The notes under the pieces: model-generated
What the model was told of the DNA's origin: nothing
The model's input: only the letters and a program-made list of their open reading frames with translations
The model's database searches: none
Part shown: piece after piece, positions 24,179-36,136 of the stretch
Layout of the letters: every line of letters begins with the position of its first letter
How positions within the stretch are numbered: position 1 is the first letter of the stretch
NCBI GenBank assembly: GCA_002839795.1
Contig: PGYS01000004.1
Span: 1-55,681, forward strand
Direction of reading: 5' to 3'
Source of the DNA: Ignavibacteriae bacterium HGW-Ignavibacteriae-3
GTDB taxonomy: Bacteria; Bacteroidota; Ignavibacteria; Ignavibacteriales; Melioribacteraceae
DNA: 55,681 nt
Translations under genes and position numbers: made by a program

Positions 24179-26371
24179 CTATTCTTCAGGCTTAGAAGTT
24201 TCTAATTCTTCCTGTTCAGGGTACCTTATCCGTTTGTGATGTTGCCCTAATAAAATGCCGAGGAAAGATTCTTTTATTTTTTTGATGTCGGAAAAGGTCA
24301 ATGGTGACTCATCGAGTTGGCCGTCGTCTATCCTGCTGTTAATCAGGTTGGTAATTATATTTTCAATTTTTTGTGAATCAGAATCAGTCAATGAACGAAC
24401 CGTTGATTCGCATGCGTCAGCAAGCATTACTATTGCAGTTTCCTTTGTCTTTGGTTTAGGTCCCTGATACCGATAATCATCCACATCAACATTCTCTTCG
24501 CCATATAATTCCTTTGCTTTCGCATAAAAATAAGATATAACCATCGTACCGTGGTGCATAGGAATAAAATCTGTTACTTCTTTGGGAAGTCCGTTCGATT
24601 GAGCAAGTTCTACACCTCTTTTGACATGAGACATAATTAATTTAGCACTCTGTTCCGGTGAAAGTTTTTCGTGTACATTTTTTGAACTTGTCTGATTCTC
24701 AACAAAGCTCTCCGGATCAAGCAATTTGCCTATATCATGATAATATGCGCCTACACGCGCAAGCATCGGATTCGCGCCGATTGCTTCGGCAGTTGCCTCG
24801 GCAAGCGTTCCGATAGTGATCGAATGATTGAACGTACCCGGAGCGTTCTTGGCAAGTTCCTTCAGAACCGGTTTATTAAAATCCGTGAGTTCCAGGAGAG
24901 TAAGATCGGTGGTTATACTGAATATCCTTTCAACAAATATTATCAAACCGTATGTAATTACCGGACTAATCAGCGCGTTTGTTCCGGCAAATGCAAAACT
25001 TGAAATCATTTGATTAAATGAGTCAAACCTTTCAAATCCGAAAGCCAGAATACTGATTGCATATCCGATAAAGATATACAAGAAAGAGCGGAATATTTGG
25101 GTTCTGTTCTTTATATCCCGCACCGTATAAGCCGCAAGACTACCGGCTATAATGTTCATCAGTGCGAATGCGTAATCATTGCTCTGCAGGCCCCCGACAA
25201 TTAGTGAGGTAACAACTGTTCCATAGAATCCGATCCTCGAATCAAATATGATTGTAAGCAGCATTGATGCAACCGGAACGAGTATAAGAAATTCGATTGA
25301 TGTTGATGCGTTAAGCTGGTAAACGAGGAAAGAGAGCAAACTTATAAAAAGAATTATACAGGCTATTAAAATAATTTTAAGATTGTCTCTGTATATTCTT
25401 CCCCTGAAAAGTTTGATATAAATTATTAATGGAAGAAGAATGATTAGTATATGTAAAAAATTCCCGATACTTTGCAGGGAACGTCCTATAAAACCAATCT
25501 CTTCCCCTTTCGCGATTCGGTATGAATCAATTTTCTGTTTTGTTTCCAGTTTTATCCGGTCATGCTTAGCTACTATTCTTTCATTCTCATTTACAATTCC
25601 TACATTTCTAGGCACTCTGTCCATTGCGTTTTTAACAGCTAATTCGGTCAGCTGTTTGCTGTAGATAAGATTCGGTTTGATGAAATTGGATACATATTCC
25701 TCAATCGTCTCGCTAATTTCCTGGTTATTACCAATCTGGCTCCCAAGAGAGAATTTAATAAACTCATTTACACTGTTTCGATCTAAATAGACTGATTTGG
25801 CGAAGCGGTTTTCATACTTACCATCACGAATCGAGATGCTGTCCCTGGCTATTTCATTATAAGTGGAATTAAGTAATCCTCTCTGGAAAATACTTTTTAG
25901 AATGGTTTTGGAAATATCAAAAACACGGGAAACCGGCAGAGGACGCTGTAATTTAAGAGATCTTTGCTGACGAGCTAATTTATATAAGTACGAAAATGCT
26001 TTATCGCTTAATATCGTCGTATTGGCCGGAAGTGCGGGTTCTTTCAAAAATAATTTAGATAGATATTCATTATACCTTGCAAGAGAATCGAGGGAGATAG
26101 CCACAATACTGTTATCGCGCAAGAAAATCGGAAGAATACCTTTAGCGGCGTTAAGCTTTTCCGCCTCATACACTTTAGGATCTTTTAATATCTCAAAAGT
26201 CATCGAAGCTATAAGATCATCGCGTATCCAGACAGATCCGACCGTAACCTCAGAATCAATGGATTCTCCGCGGGGAAACATCATTACGACAAGCATTACT
26301 GTAACAAAAACAATTAATATTTTTATGCGTAAACTTGACCGTAATTTTATTTTTGTATTTTCTTTTAACAT
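24179..26371 (-). CDS. 7TM-HD membrane phosphohydrolase (PgpH-like, probable c-di-AMP phosphodiesterase)
   Basis: The 730 residues have an N-terminal membrane anchor (about 17-35) and an extracytoplasmic region up to about 290 matching the 7TMR-HDED type. About seven helices follow between 295 and 480, then a cytoplasmic HD domain with G-T-F-N-H-S, the YYHDIGK core (H545, D546) and further histidines in M-S-H-V-K-R-G and M-H-H-G-T. This architecture is that of PgpH/YqfF, which degrades c-di-AMP in Listeria and relatives. Assigning c-di-AMP here is by family homology. It is one base downstream of the HAD gene and three before xerD. Confidence 0.9.
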   Translation of the reverse strand: MLKENTKIKLRSSLRIKILIVFVTVMLVVMMFPRGESIDSEVTVGSVWIRDDLIASMTFEILKDPKVYEAEKLNAAKGILPIFLRDNSIVAISLDSLARYNEYLSKLFLKEPALPANTTILSDKAFSYLYKLARQQRSLKLQRPLPVSRVFDISKTILKSIFQRGLLNSTYNEIARDSISIRDGKYENRFAKSVYLDRNSVNEFIKFSLGSQIGNNQEISETIEEYVSNFIKPNLIYSKQLTELAVKNAMDRVPRNVGIVNENERIVAKHDRIKLETKQKIDSYRIAKGEEIGFIGRSLQSIGNFLHILIILLPLIIYIKLFRGRIYRDNLKIILIACIILFISLLSFLVYQLNASTSIEFLILVPVASMLLTIIFDSRIGFYGTVVTSLIVGGLQSNDYAFALMNIIAGSLAAYTVRDIKNRTQIFRSFLYIFIGYAISILAFGFERFDSFNQMISSFAFAGTNALISPVITYGLIIFVERIFSITTDLTLLELTDFNKPVLKELAKNAPGTFNHSITIGTLAEATAEAIGANPMLARVGAYYHDIGKLLDPESFVENQTSSKNVHEKLSPEQSAKLIMSHVKRGVELAQSNGLPKEVTDFIPMHHGTMVISYFYAKAKELYGEENVDVDDYRYQGPKPKTKETAIVMLADACESTVRSLTDSDSQKIENIITNLINSRIDDGQLDESPLTFSDIKKIKESFLGILLGQHHKRIRYPEQEELETSKPEE

Positions 26372-26372
26372 A

Positions 26373-27218
26373 TTATTTTTTTGTCTGGAGCAGCATTTTC
26401 AGAAATTCAGCCACTCCGCCCTCATTATTATTCTTATTAGTTACCATATCTGCCATTTTTCTTATTTCAGGAACAGCGTTGGAAACCGCAACTTTCAAAG
26501 CCTCCGTTTCAAAAAGCGATTTATCATTATACCAGTCGCCTATAACGGCAGTATGCTGTATCTTGATTTTCAAATGACGTATCAGTTTTTTTAATCCTTC
26601 TCCTTTGCTGCAGCCAAGTTTCCTGATCTCGAGGAAATATGTTCCGCCTTCACTCTGGGATTTATAGTATGAACTTCGTATCCCGAAGGTATAAGGGAAG
26701 GTCATCTTCTTAGCAACATATCTCATACTATCCTGATATTCACCGGCAAGGACAATTTCAAGAGTCCCCTTCAGATAATTATCATAAGAAGCAACCTGTT
26801 TAAATTTAGCCCCGGCTTTGCTCCTGAAAATCGGGGAGTGATCATTTCCCTCCGTGTAATACACGGCAGAATCATGACACAATACTATTTTCAGCAAATA
26901 TTGATCCGCAAGCCGGAGGGCGCGGGAGACATATTTTGCCGGCAAATAAGATTCAAAAATATTATCCCCGCCGGGGGACCTTTGAATCAATGTTCCGTCC
27001 AAGGTTATCAACGGAATCTCAATCTTAAGCCGGTCTGCAATATCCGTTACGGCGCTCAGCAGTCTGCCTGTGGCAATAGAGAACTGAACTCCCAGTGCGG
27101 AGAGTTGATGGATCAGATCTACGGTTTCGTCACTGATATTTCCATCGTCATCCAGCAATGTTCCGTCAAGATCAAATACAACCAATTTTATCCTGCGCAG
27201 AATCTCTTTATTGAGCAT
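26373..27218 (-). CDS. Cof-type HAD-superfamily phosphatase
   Basis: A 281-residue Cof/YbiV-type HAD hydrolase. Motif I is FDLDGTLLDDDG near 15-26, motif II is IATGR near 53-57, the lysine of motif III lies in the G-L-K-K-L-I segment, and motif IV is GDWYNDKSLFE near 237-247. The cap domain between motifs II and III is the Cof type. Substrates in this family are sugar phosphates, nucleotides or PLP; none can be chosen from sequence. It is the first gene of the long minus-strand run reaching to nadK, with a 178-base gap upstream where its promoter probably lies. Confidence 0.88.
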   Translation of the reverse strand: MLNKEILRRIKLVVFDLDGTLLDDDGNISDETVDLIHQLSALGVQFSIATGRLLSAVTDIADRLKIEIPLITLDGTLIQRSPGGDNIFESYLPAKYVSRALRLADQYLLKIVLCHDSAVYYTEGNDHSPIFRSKAGAKFKQVASYDNYLKGTLEIVLAGEYQDSMRYVAKKMTFPYTFGIRSSYYKSQSEGGTYFLEIRKLGCSKGEGLKKLIRHLKIKIQHTAVIGDWYNDKSLFETEALKVAVSNAVPEIRKMADMVTNKNNNEGGVAEFLKMLLQTKK

Positions 27219-27396
27219 GTTTAGGTGGCTTTTTCAATTTGAACATTATTATATGAAAGATAATAAAAATGCCCGCAAAGCAGTAATAATTAAGATTCGT
27301 ATCTCCGGAATACAGGATTATTACTCCATTATCAGAGCCAATTATAAAAAAAATTCGTGAGTAATTAACGTGAAGTGAGAAAGTTGAATACTCTCT

Positions 27397-27756
27397 TTAA
27401 ACAGCTTCCAATTCTTTAATAGCTTCATTTACCGTATTGCAGATATGAAGTACTCTATCTAGCTGTGAAATCTCAATGAGAGTTTTTACATTTTTAGTAG
27501 GGGATGCTATTCGTATATGCCCGTCACTGGATTGAAGAATCCTGAAAGCAAGTAAAATTGCGCTCAATCCGGAGGAATCGCAATATTCAACCTCGGAAAG
27601 ATCGATGATAAGTTTTTTAACGTCTTCTGTATGAAGCAGAATAGTAAATTCACCCTTTACAAAACCTGCAATGGATGCATCAAATCGTTTTTCGCTGAGT
27701 TTAAAGGTGGCGATGTCGCCAATTCTTTTCAATTCGTAATTAAAGTTATCGCTCAT
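27397..27756 (-). CDS. STAS-domain anti-sigma factor antagonist-like protein
   Basis: A 119-residue single STAS domain. The signature D-L-S-E-V-E-Y-C-D-S-S-G-L-S-A-I-L at 52-68 contains the serine (S61 or S62) that anti-sigma kinases phosphorylate in SpoIIAA-type proteins. The following helix and final strand also fit. No RsbW/SpoIIAB-type kinase, PP2C phosphatase or transporter is adjacent, so its partner must be elsewhere; a role in partner switching is family inference. The 178 bases downstream contain no convincing gene. The 73 bases upstream separate it from the small unknown gene. Confidence 0.85.
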   Translation of the reverse strand: MSDNFNYELKRIGDIATFKLSEKRFDASIAGFVKGEFTILLHTEDVKKLIIDLSEVEYCDSSGLSAILLAFRILQSSDGHIRIASPTKNVKTLIEISQLDRVLHICNTVNEAIKELEAV

Positions 27757-27829
27757 TTTCCTGCTTCAAAAAAGTGAAATTTTCCACCTGTAATCTACAA
27801 ATTCGACGAAATATACCAAACATTTTTAA

Positions 27830-31299
<3,470 letters not shown>

Positions 31300-31317
31300 A
31301 GAACTTAAAAATTAGTT

Positions 31318-32697
31318 TTAATTTTTTTCCAATTTTGCCGCAAAGGAACCGTCAAGACCGTGTACGTGAGGAAAAATCTGAACAGTTCCATTTTCTGCTA
31401 TTAACTCACGGGAAAGAAAATCAGCCGCATTAATAAGTTTAAAATTTGAATTTTCGGCCAAGAATTTTTGAATTATTTCAAAATTTTCTTCCGGTTCAAT
31501 TGTGCAAGTACTGTAAACTAGACTGCCGCCTTGTTTCAAAAGTGCGGCTCCCTTCTTTAGTAACTCGTATTGAATATTAACAATATTTCTGATATCTCCC
31601 AAATCCCTTTTCCATTTAAGGTCAGGTTTTTTTGTAAGTGTTCCCAGACCTGAACATGGCGCATCTATCAATACACGGTCAAATCCCTTTTCATCAGAAT
31701 AGTCATTGGCATCAATCGTTATTGTTTTCACATTGGTGACTTTGAGCCGTTCAAGATTTTTTTTCAGGATTTTTAATCTGCTCTCAAAACGGTCAAGCGC
31801 AACAATTTCGCCTTTGTTTTGCATCAGATCGGCAAGAAATGCTGTTTTTCCTCCAGGCGCAGCACATAAATCGAGTACTCGCATTTCAGGTTTAACATCA
31901 AGAAGCTTTATCGGCAGACCTGTACTTTCATCCTGAACGGAAAAATATCCTTTACGGAAGTATTCCCAATCCGTGATATTTGAAAGATTTGCCAGATGAA
32001 TAAAATCGGGTAAATATTTCCCGTCTGTGAATTTCAGGTCTACTGAAGTAAGCAATCTTTTAAGTTCATCAGCATTTGTAACCAAATTGTTTACGCGAAG
32101 TATGAGAGAGGGTTTATTATTATTCGCGATCAGAAATTTTTCGGTCTCATCTTTTCCGTAACGGTTAACCCATCTCTTAACCATCCAAGTGGGATGAGAA
32201 TAATAGGCACTCAAATAGGCAACGATATCCTCATCCGGATTAGGATAACGGATGGATTCTTTACTCCTGATAATATTGCGAAGAACGGCATTCGTAAGGT
32301 CTGCAGATTTTTGCCCCTGCAATTTCTTAACGAAATCTACAGATTCATTGACAGCCGCATAATCCGGGACTTTATCCAGAAATAATATCTGATAAAGGGC
32401 CACTCGCATGGCATTTTTTACATTTGGAATACATTTTGAAAATTGACCTTTATAAAATCCGTTAAGGATCCAGTCAATCCTGCCCAGCCAGCGCGTTACA
32501 CCGTGAACAATTTCAAATAACAGAGATTTATCTATACCGGAAAGAGTTGAATTTTTGATCTCGATATCGAGGAGTTTATCCAGATATGCGTCCGTTCTGT
32601 CAATACGGTTAAGAATTTTAACTGCATGACCGCGAACGCCCTCGTAGAGGTTCATTCCTAAATTCTGATTATTATTTTCTTCTTCCATATCAAACAA
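31318..32697 (-). CDS. rsmB: 16S rRNA (cytosine-967-C5)-methyltransferase
   Basis: RsmB methylates C967 of 16S rRNA with SAM. In 459 residues the NusB-like RNA-binding domain occupies about 20-160. The methyltransferase core follows, with D-L-C-A-A-P-G-G-K-T (SAM loop), D-A-P-C-S-G-L-G holding one catalytic cysteine and S-T-C-T-I holding the other, the two-cysteine arrangement of m5C enzymes. The start is uncertain: ATG codons encode residues 1, 4 and 15, and the last keeps the whole NusB domain. It is the first gene of a unit with the rodZ-like gene and ligA, starting downstream of the rpmE terminator. Confidence 0.95.
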   Translation of the reverse strand: MFDMEEENNNQNLGMNLYEGVRGHAVKILNRIDRTDAYLDKLLDIEIKNSTLSGIDKSLLFEIVHGVTRWLGRIDWILNGFYKGQFSKCIPNVKNAMRVALYQILFLDKVPDYAAVNESVDFVKKLQGQKSADLTNAVLRNIIRSKESIRYPNPDEDIVAYLSAYYSHPTWMVKRWVNRYGKDETEKFLIANNNKPSLILRVNNLVTNADELKRLLTSVDLKFTDGKYLPDFIHLANLSNITDWEYFRKGYFSVQDESTGLPIKLLDVKPEMRVLDLCAAPGGKTAFLADLMQNKGEIVALDRFESRLKILKKNLERLKVTNVKTITIDANDYSDEKGFDRVLIDAPCSGLGTLTKKPDLKWKRDLGDIRNIVNIQYELLKKGAALLKQGGSLVYSTCTIEPEENFEIIQKFLAENSNFKLINAADFLSRELIAENGTVQIFPHVHGLDGSFAAKLEKN

Positions 32698-32749
32698 TGA
32701 GTATTAGGTGCTGTTTAATTTACAAAATAATGCATGAAAAAGAGGTAGG

Positions 32750-32782
32750 ATTTAAAAAGAGAAAGGGCTGATAAAACAGCCC
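32750..32782 (-). terminator. Rho-independent terminator of rpmE
   Basis: On the minus strand, GGGCTG and CAGCCC (plus-strand 32765-32782) form a 6-bp GC-rich stem with a six-base loop. A T-rich run (TTTCTCTTTTT) follows. It is 24 bases past the rpmE stop and separates rpmE from rsmB. Confidence 0.85.
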
Positions 32783-32805
32783 GATCTAAATTTCCAATAA
32801 GAAAA

Positions 32806-33021
32806 TTAAGCGTTCTTCGCTTCTTTCGTACCGTATTTCTTTTTAAATCTTTCAACACGACCTGTAGAGTCTACAAGTTTCTGTTTTCCGGTGAAGAATG
32901 GATGGCAGTTTGAACAAAGCTCAATTTTGATGCTGCTGACAGTTGAACGAGTTACGAATGTATTTCCACAAACACATGTCACTTCACATCTCTTATAACT
33001 TGGGTGAATTCCTGGTTTCAT
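32806..33021 (-). CDS. rpmE: 50S ribosomal protein L31 (zinc-binding form)
   Basis: The 71-residue L31 has four cysteines in C-V-C-G-N-T-F (16 and 18) and [12 protein letters not shown] (36 and 39), the zinc-binding C+ form, and starts with the standard M-K-x-x-I-H-P. GGAAG lies at good distance before the ATG. It has its own terminator downstream. The anti-sigma gene lies upstream, with a weak hairpin between. Confidence 0.96.
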   Translation of the reverse strand: MKPGIHPSYKRCEVTCVCGNTFVTRSTVSSIKIELCSNCHPFFTGKQKLVDSTGRVERFKKKYGTKEAKNA

Positions 33022-33056
33022 TTTAAGACAACTTCCTTGATTATTTCAGGCACAAA

Positions 33057-33077
33057 TTTAGCTATGAAGGAGCTAAA
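33057..33077 (-). terminator. Weak hairpin after the anti-sigma gene
   Basis: TTTAGCT and AGCTAAA form a 7-bp, AT-rich stem with a seven-base loop downstream of the anti-sigma factor gene. Only a short T-run follows on the minus strand, so termination would be leaky. The rpmE promoter must lie in the same 84-base gap. Confidence 0.3.
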
Positions 33078-33105
33078 AAACAACCTCAATTTGTTTCGTT
33101 TATGG

Positions 33106-33777
33106 CTATTTTTGGACTTTTTTTAGTGAATCGGCCTTTGCTTTTGCATTTTTTACAGAATCGATCCTTGCGCGTTCTTTCATCAACAGATTAGGATCCG
33201 GCTTTTCTACTAAGAAAAAACCGTCAAACGGGGTCTCTGAATTTCCGCTATTCACTACATTTCCACGCTGCAGGTTATTCTGGTGATTGCTGCCCGTGAT
33301 ATAATCATCAAGCGAGACTGACCTGGAATATCCGAATGGAATCCGCGGATTCACATTTTTTACCGAATTATCTGTGTTGGCGGAGCTTTTGGAGGTTTCA
33401 GCCAAAGATTTTGCGCCATTACTGATGGGAGGTTTCCCCTGATTTATGATATCTCCGGAGGCATCATTTTTATTATCAGCGATTGAATTGTTAACAATTT
33501 TATTGTCGAATTTCGAGAACTGGTTATCCGTCTGCTGATTTGAGGGAATAAAAATAAATAAAAGGATAACTGCCGTAACCACAACAGCCGATGGAGTTAA
33601 AAATTTAATCCAGTTAAACGCGGGATCTTTGATTTTGGAATCTCCAAAATTTTTATTTTGAATACGTGTCATAAGATTATATTCAAAATTTTCCGGAGTT
33701 TCTACTTTCGGAAGATTTTTAAGATCCTCGATCATTCCGGCATATTTCCCATCATCTTCTTTGTAAATATTTTTCAT
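33106..33777 (-). CDS. Putative membrane anti-sigma factor
   Basis: A 223-residue protein with no recognised named family. The cytoplasmic N-terminus (about 1-55) contains L-P-K-V-E-T-P-E-N-F-E-Y-N-L-M-T-R-I, a pattern seen at the start of many single-pass anti-sigma factors in this bacterial group. One membrane helix follows at about 59-78, then an Asn/Ser-rich extracytoplasmic part ending in a charged Lys/Arg/Asp tail. It has no H-x3-C-x2-C zinc motif, so it is not a ZAS-type factor. It starts three bases after the sigma factor gene, the main reason for the call. Confidence 0.65.
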   Translation of the reverse strand: MKNIYKEDDGKYAGMIEDLKNLPKVETPENFEYNLMTRIQNKNFGDSKIKDPAFNWIKFLTPSAVVVTAVILLFIFIPSNQQTDNQFSKFDNKIVNNSIADNKNDASGDIINQGKPPISNGAKSLAETSKSSANTDNSVKNVNPRIPFGYSRSVSLDDYITGSNHQNNLQRGNVVNSGNSETPFDGFFLVEKPDPNLLMKERARIDSVKNAKAKADSLKKVQK

Positions 33778-33780
33778 AGG

Positions 33781-34365
33781 CTAGTCTTTATAAATATGTT
33801 TTAATAGTTTTTGTAATTGGGCCCGGCCTCTGTTTATCCTTGATTTTACAGTCCCGGTTGCGAGTCCGGTTATTTCAGCAATCTCTTCATAGGATAGATC
33901 CTGTATATCTCTAAGAATCACTACCTCTCTGTAAACCGGTTTTACTTTCAATAATGCTCTTTCAATTATTTCATTTCTGATTGTACCGTCAGCGATTTTT
34001 TCCGGAGAATGAAACATTTTGTCTTCAATTTGCGGAGTTTTATCGTCGTCATTGCCGCTTATTGAGAAAATGGTTCTTCTTCGTCTTCGCTTCAATTCAT
34101 TTTTTGCAAGGTTTCCTGCGATTGTGTAAATCCAGGTAGAAAACTTTGCGAAAGATCTGTAAGAATCTTTATTAAGAAAGAACTTAATCATCGTTTCCTG
34201 CACAATATCCGTACAGGCATCGCGATCTCCCACAAATCTGTAGACAAAATTCATCAGGGGATCTTTATAACGCTTAACCAAAATTTCATAGGCTTGAATC
34301 GTATTGTTATCCTGAAATTCTTTAATAAGCTCTTCATCTTTTAACTCGGTTAGCGTCTTATTCAA
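33781..34365 (-). CDS. ECF RNA polymerase sigma factor (RpoE-like)
   Basis: The 194-residue ECF factor has region 2 (about 20-95: A-Y-E-I-L-V-K-R-Y, D-I-V-Q-E-T-M-I-K-F-F, F-S-T-W-I-Y-T-I-A-G-N) and region 4 (about 135-190: V-I-L-R-D-I-Q-D-L-S-Y-E-E-I-A-E, G-T-V-K-S-R-I-N-R-G-R). The start is TTG at 34365; an in-frame stop lies three codons upstream, so no longer protein is possible. A perfect TATAAT (plus-strand 34371-34376) ends five bases before that TTG. If it is a -10 element, the message would be leaderless or nearly so. A membrane protein follows after three bases, so regulation by an anti-sigma factor in response to envelope signals is the natural reading. Confidence 0.92.
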   Translation of the reverse strand: MNKTLTELKDEELIKEFQDNNTIQAYEILVKRYKDPLMNFVYRFVGDRDACTDIVQETMIKFFLNKDSYRSFAKFSTWIYTIAGNLAKNELKRRRRRTIFSISGNDDDKTPQIEDKMFHSPEKIADGTIRNEIIERALLKVKPVYREVVILRDIQDLSYEEIAEITGLATGTVKSRINRGRAQLQKLLKHIYKD

Positions 34366-34449
34366 TGCCGATTATACCCTGTTTAATAAAAAATGTTTCA
34401 ATATTTTGGGCTGAATTTTAGCCATATATGAAAATAAATGCAACCTCGA

Positions 34450-35487
34450 TTAATTCGCCGAAATTGAAGTAACTTCCTCTCCCAGCATTTCAGAAATCAG
34501 GATCAGAAGAACGGTTTTCGGATCCGCGGATGTAGTTTTTGTAGCTGTATCGGCACTTAAGAGAGCCCTGGAAGCATTCAGAAGCCGTTCATCATTCAAC
34601 AAATAGCCTGCTTTTTTACAATTAAAATAATAACCCCAGCTTACTCCTGCCAGACTGGCGGCCTCATTATCATTAATCCTTGTTCTTGATAGCTCCATAA
34701 TCTGAGAAAGGGTTAATACAAATTTTGATAACATATTTATTATCGCAATAACTTCCATCCCAGAATTGAGCAGATTAAATGCAATCTCGATAGATTTAGA
34801 TATATCTCCTTTACCCAGAACATCCTGGAGATTAAAAATAGAGTGCTCTTTAGTAGGAGAGGCAATTTTGATTATGTCGTCGCTTGTTATATTATTTTTA
34901 TCCGTAAGATAGTTTACCGCTTTCTGGAGCTGCATTTCTAGTAAAGTTTTTTCTTCACCTACAATATCAACGAGCAGCTGAGCAATATCGCGGGGAAAGT
35001 TCATTCCCAATTGTTTAGCTTTTTTTACAATCCAGTCAATCAGCTCGTCGCCAGTGGCAATACGGGCTTCGAATAATGACCGCTTTTCAAGAAGCAAAGA
35101 ATAAGGTTCTTTCGAGGGATCCGGGATTTTTCCGGTTTGTGTTATCACGAGGATTGTAAATTCGGGCGGATTTTTTATATAGCCCGATAACTCTTTCTTC
35201 TCATTAAATTTTTCAAAATTTTTAACAAAAATCAGTTTTTTGCCACCGCCGAACGGAAACGAATACGCCAGATCGAGAACCTGTAATAAACCCTGACTCT
35301 TATCAGCGCTAATAATTTCCCTGTCAAAATCAGAAAGAACTAATGGAGCTGCGGCCCTTTCAATGGCATCGACCGCAAGATCCATCGTGTACTGGTCCTT
35401 GCCGCACAGGAAATAAATCGGTAAGAATTTATCCTTGGAGAGGTATTTTGATATTTCAGTTGCAGCCGGGATCTTTATTTTAGCCAT
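34450..35487 (-). CDS. holA: DNA polymerase III delta subunit
   Basis: HolA opens the sliding clamp within the clamp-loader complex. The 345 residues have the family features: F-L-P-I-Y-F-L-C-G-K-D-Q-Y at 21-33, L-I-F-V-K-N-F-E-K-F in the first domain, the middle helices with K-T-L-L-E-M-Q-L-Q-K-A-V-N-Y-L, and the C-terminal collar domain. It is weakly conserved in general, so the call rests on the combination of these segments and length. It is the last gene of the fsa-to-holA run, 21 bases after the PPIase gene. Confidence 0.9.
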   Translation of the reverse strand: MAKIKIPAATEISKYLSKDKFLPIYFLCGKDQYTMDLAVDAIERAAAPLVLSDFDREIISADKSQGLLQVLDLAYSFPFGGGKKLIFVKNFEKFNEKKELSGYIKNPPEFTILVITQTGKIPDPSKEPYSLLLEKRSLFEARIATGDELIDWIVKKAKQLGMNFPRDIAQLLVDIVGEEKTLLEMQLQKAVNYLTDKNNITSDDIIKIASPTKEHSIFNLQDVLGKGDISKSIEIAFNLLNSGMEVIAIINMLSKFVLTLSQIMELSRTRINDNEAASLAGVSWGYYFNCKKAGYLLNDERLLNASRALLSADTATKTTSADPKTVLLILISEMLGEEVTSISAN

Positions 35488-35508
35488 GATGCTCTTACTG
35501 CCTTTTAC

Positions 35509-36126
35509 TTAGCGCGCTCTTTTTTGAATAACGATTTTATTAATTGTAATATTTACAATCGGCTTTTCATTCTGATCAACTTTTACCTTACTAATCTCCA
35601 TAACTACATCCATTCCCGAAAGAACTTTTCCAAAAATTGTGTGTCTTCTATCCAGCCACGGCGTTGTTACGGTGGTAATAAAAAATTGACTTCCGTTTGT
35701 ATTTGGGCCCTTATTAGCCATTGCCAGCATCCCGGGATCGTCGAAGTGAATATTGGGAACAATTTCATCCGCAAAGAATTTTCCGAAGATACTTTCCCCT
35801 CCCTCTCCGGTTCCTGCCGGATCCCCGCTTTGAATCATAAAATCTTTTATCACCCGATGGAATATAATTCCGGAATAATATCCGTTCATGGACAGCCTAA
35901 CAAAATTTTCAACTGTTTTGGGAGTCTGCCCGGCAAACAATTCCAGCTCAATTGTTCCCTTATTAGTTTCAACCACCGCAGCCAGAACTTCTCTCTCACC
36001 TACATTTAACAAATTATCCGCAGAAGCGCCTTCATCGGAGGATGCTATTACTTTTGGCTTACATGCCGTGGAAATAGACAAGACGACAACAGATACAATC
36101 AGTAAAATATTTTTTTTATGTTTCAT
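35509..36126 (-). CDS. Cyclophilin-type peptidyl-prolyl isomerase, lipoprotein
   Basis: A 205-residue protein with a lipoprotein signal ending in S-T-A-C (Cys22), followed by a cyclophilin domain. F-H-R-V-I-K-D-F-M-I-Q-S-G-D-P (catalytic arginine in F-H-R), G-S-Q-F-F-I-T and L-D-R-R-H-T-I-F-G-K-V are diagnostic. It should catalyse cis-trans proline isomerisation while anchored to a periplasm-facing membrane, helping envelope protein folding. It lies 10 bases after uppP and 21 before holA. Confidence 0.94.
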   Translation of the reverse strand: MKHKKNILLIVSVVVLSISTACKPKVIASSDEGASADNLLNVGEREVLAAVVETNKGTIELELFAGQTPKTVENFVRLSMNGYYSGIIFHRVIKDFMIQSGDPAGTGEGGESIFGKFFADEIVPNIHFDDPGMLAMANKGPNTNGSQFFITTVTTPWLDRRHTIFGKVLSGMDVVMEISKVKVDQNEKPIVNITINKIVIQKRAR

Positions 36127-36136
36127 ACATTCCTCC

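Noticed and set aside
27253-27360. Small plus-strand ORF of about 35 residues in the gap between the HAD and STAS genes
   Set aside because: It has no ribosome-binding site, lies opposite to both neighbours, and its Lys/Ile-rich composition is what AT-rich noncoding DNA gives. The 178-base gap is more likely a promoter and 3'-end region.
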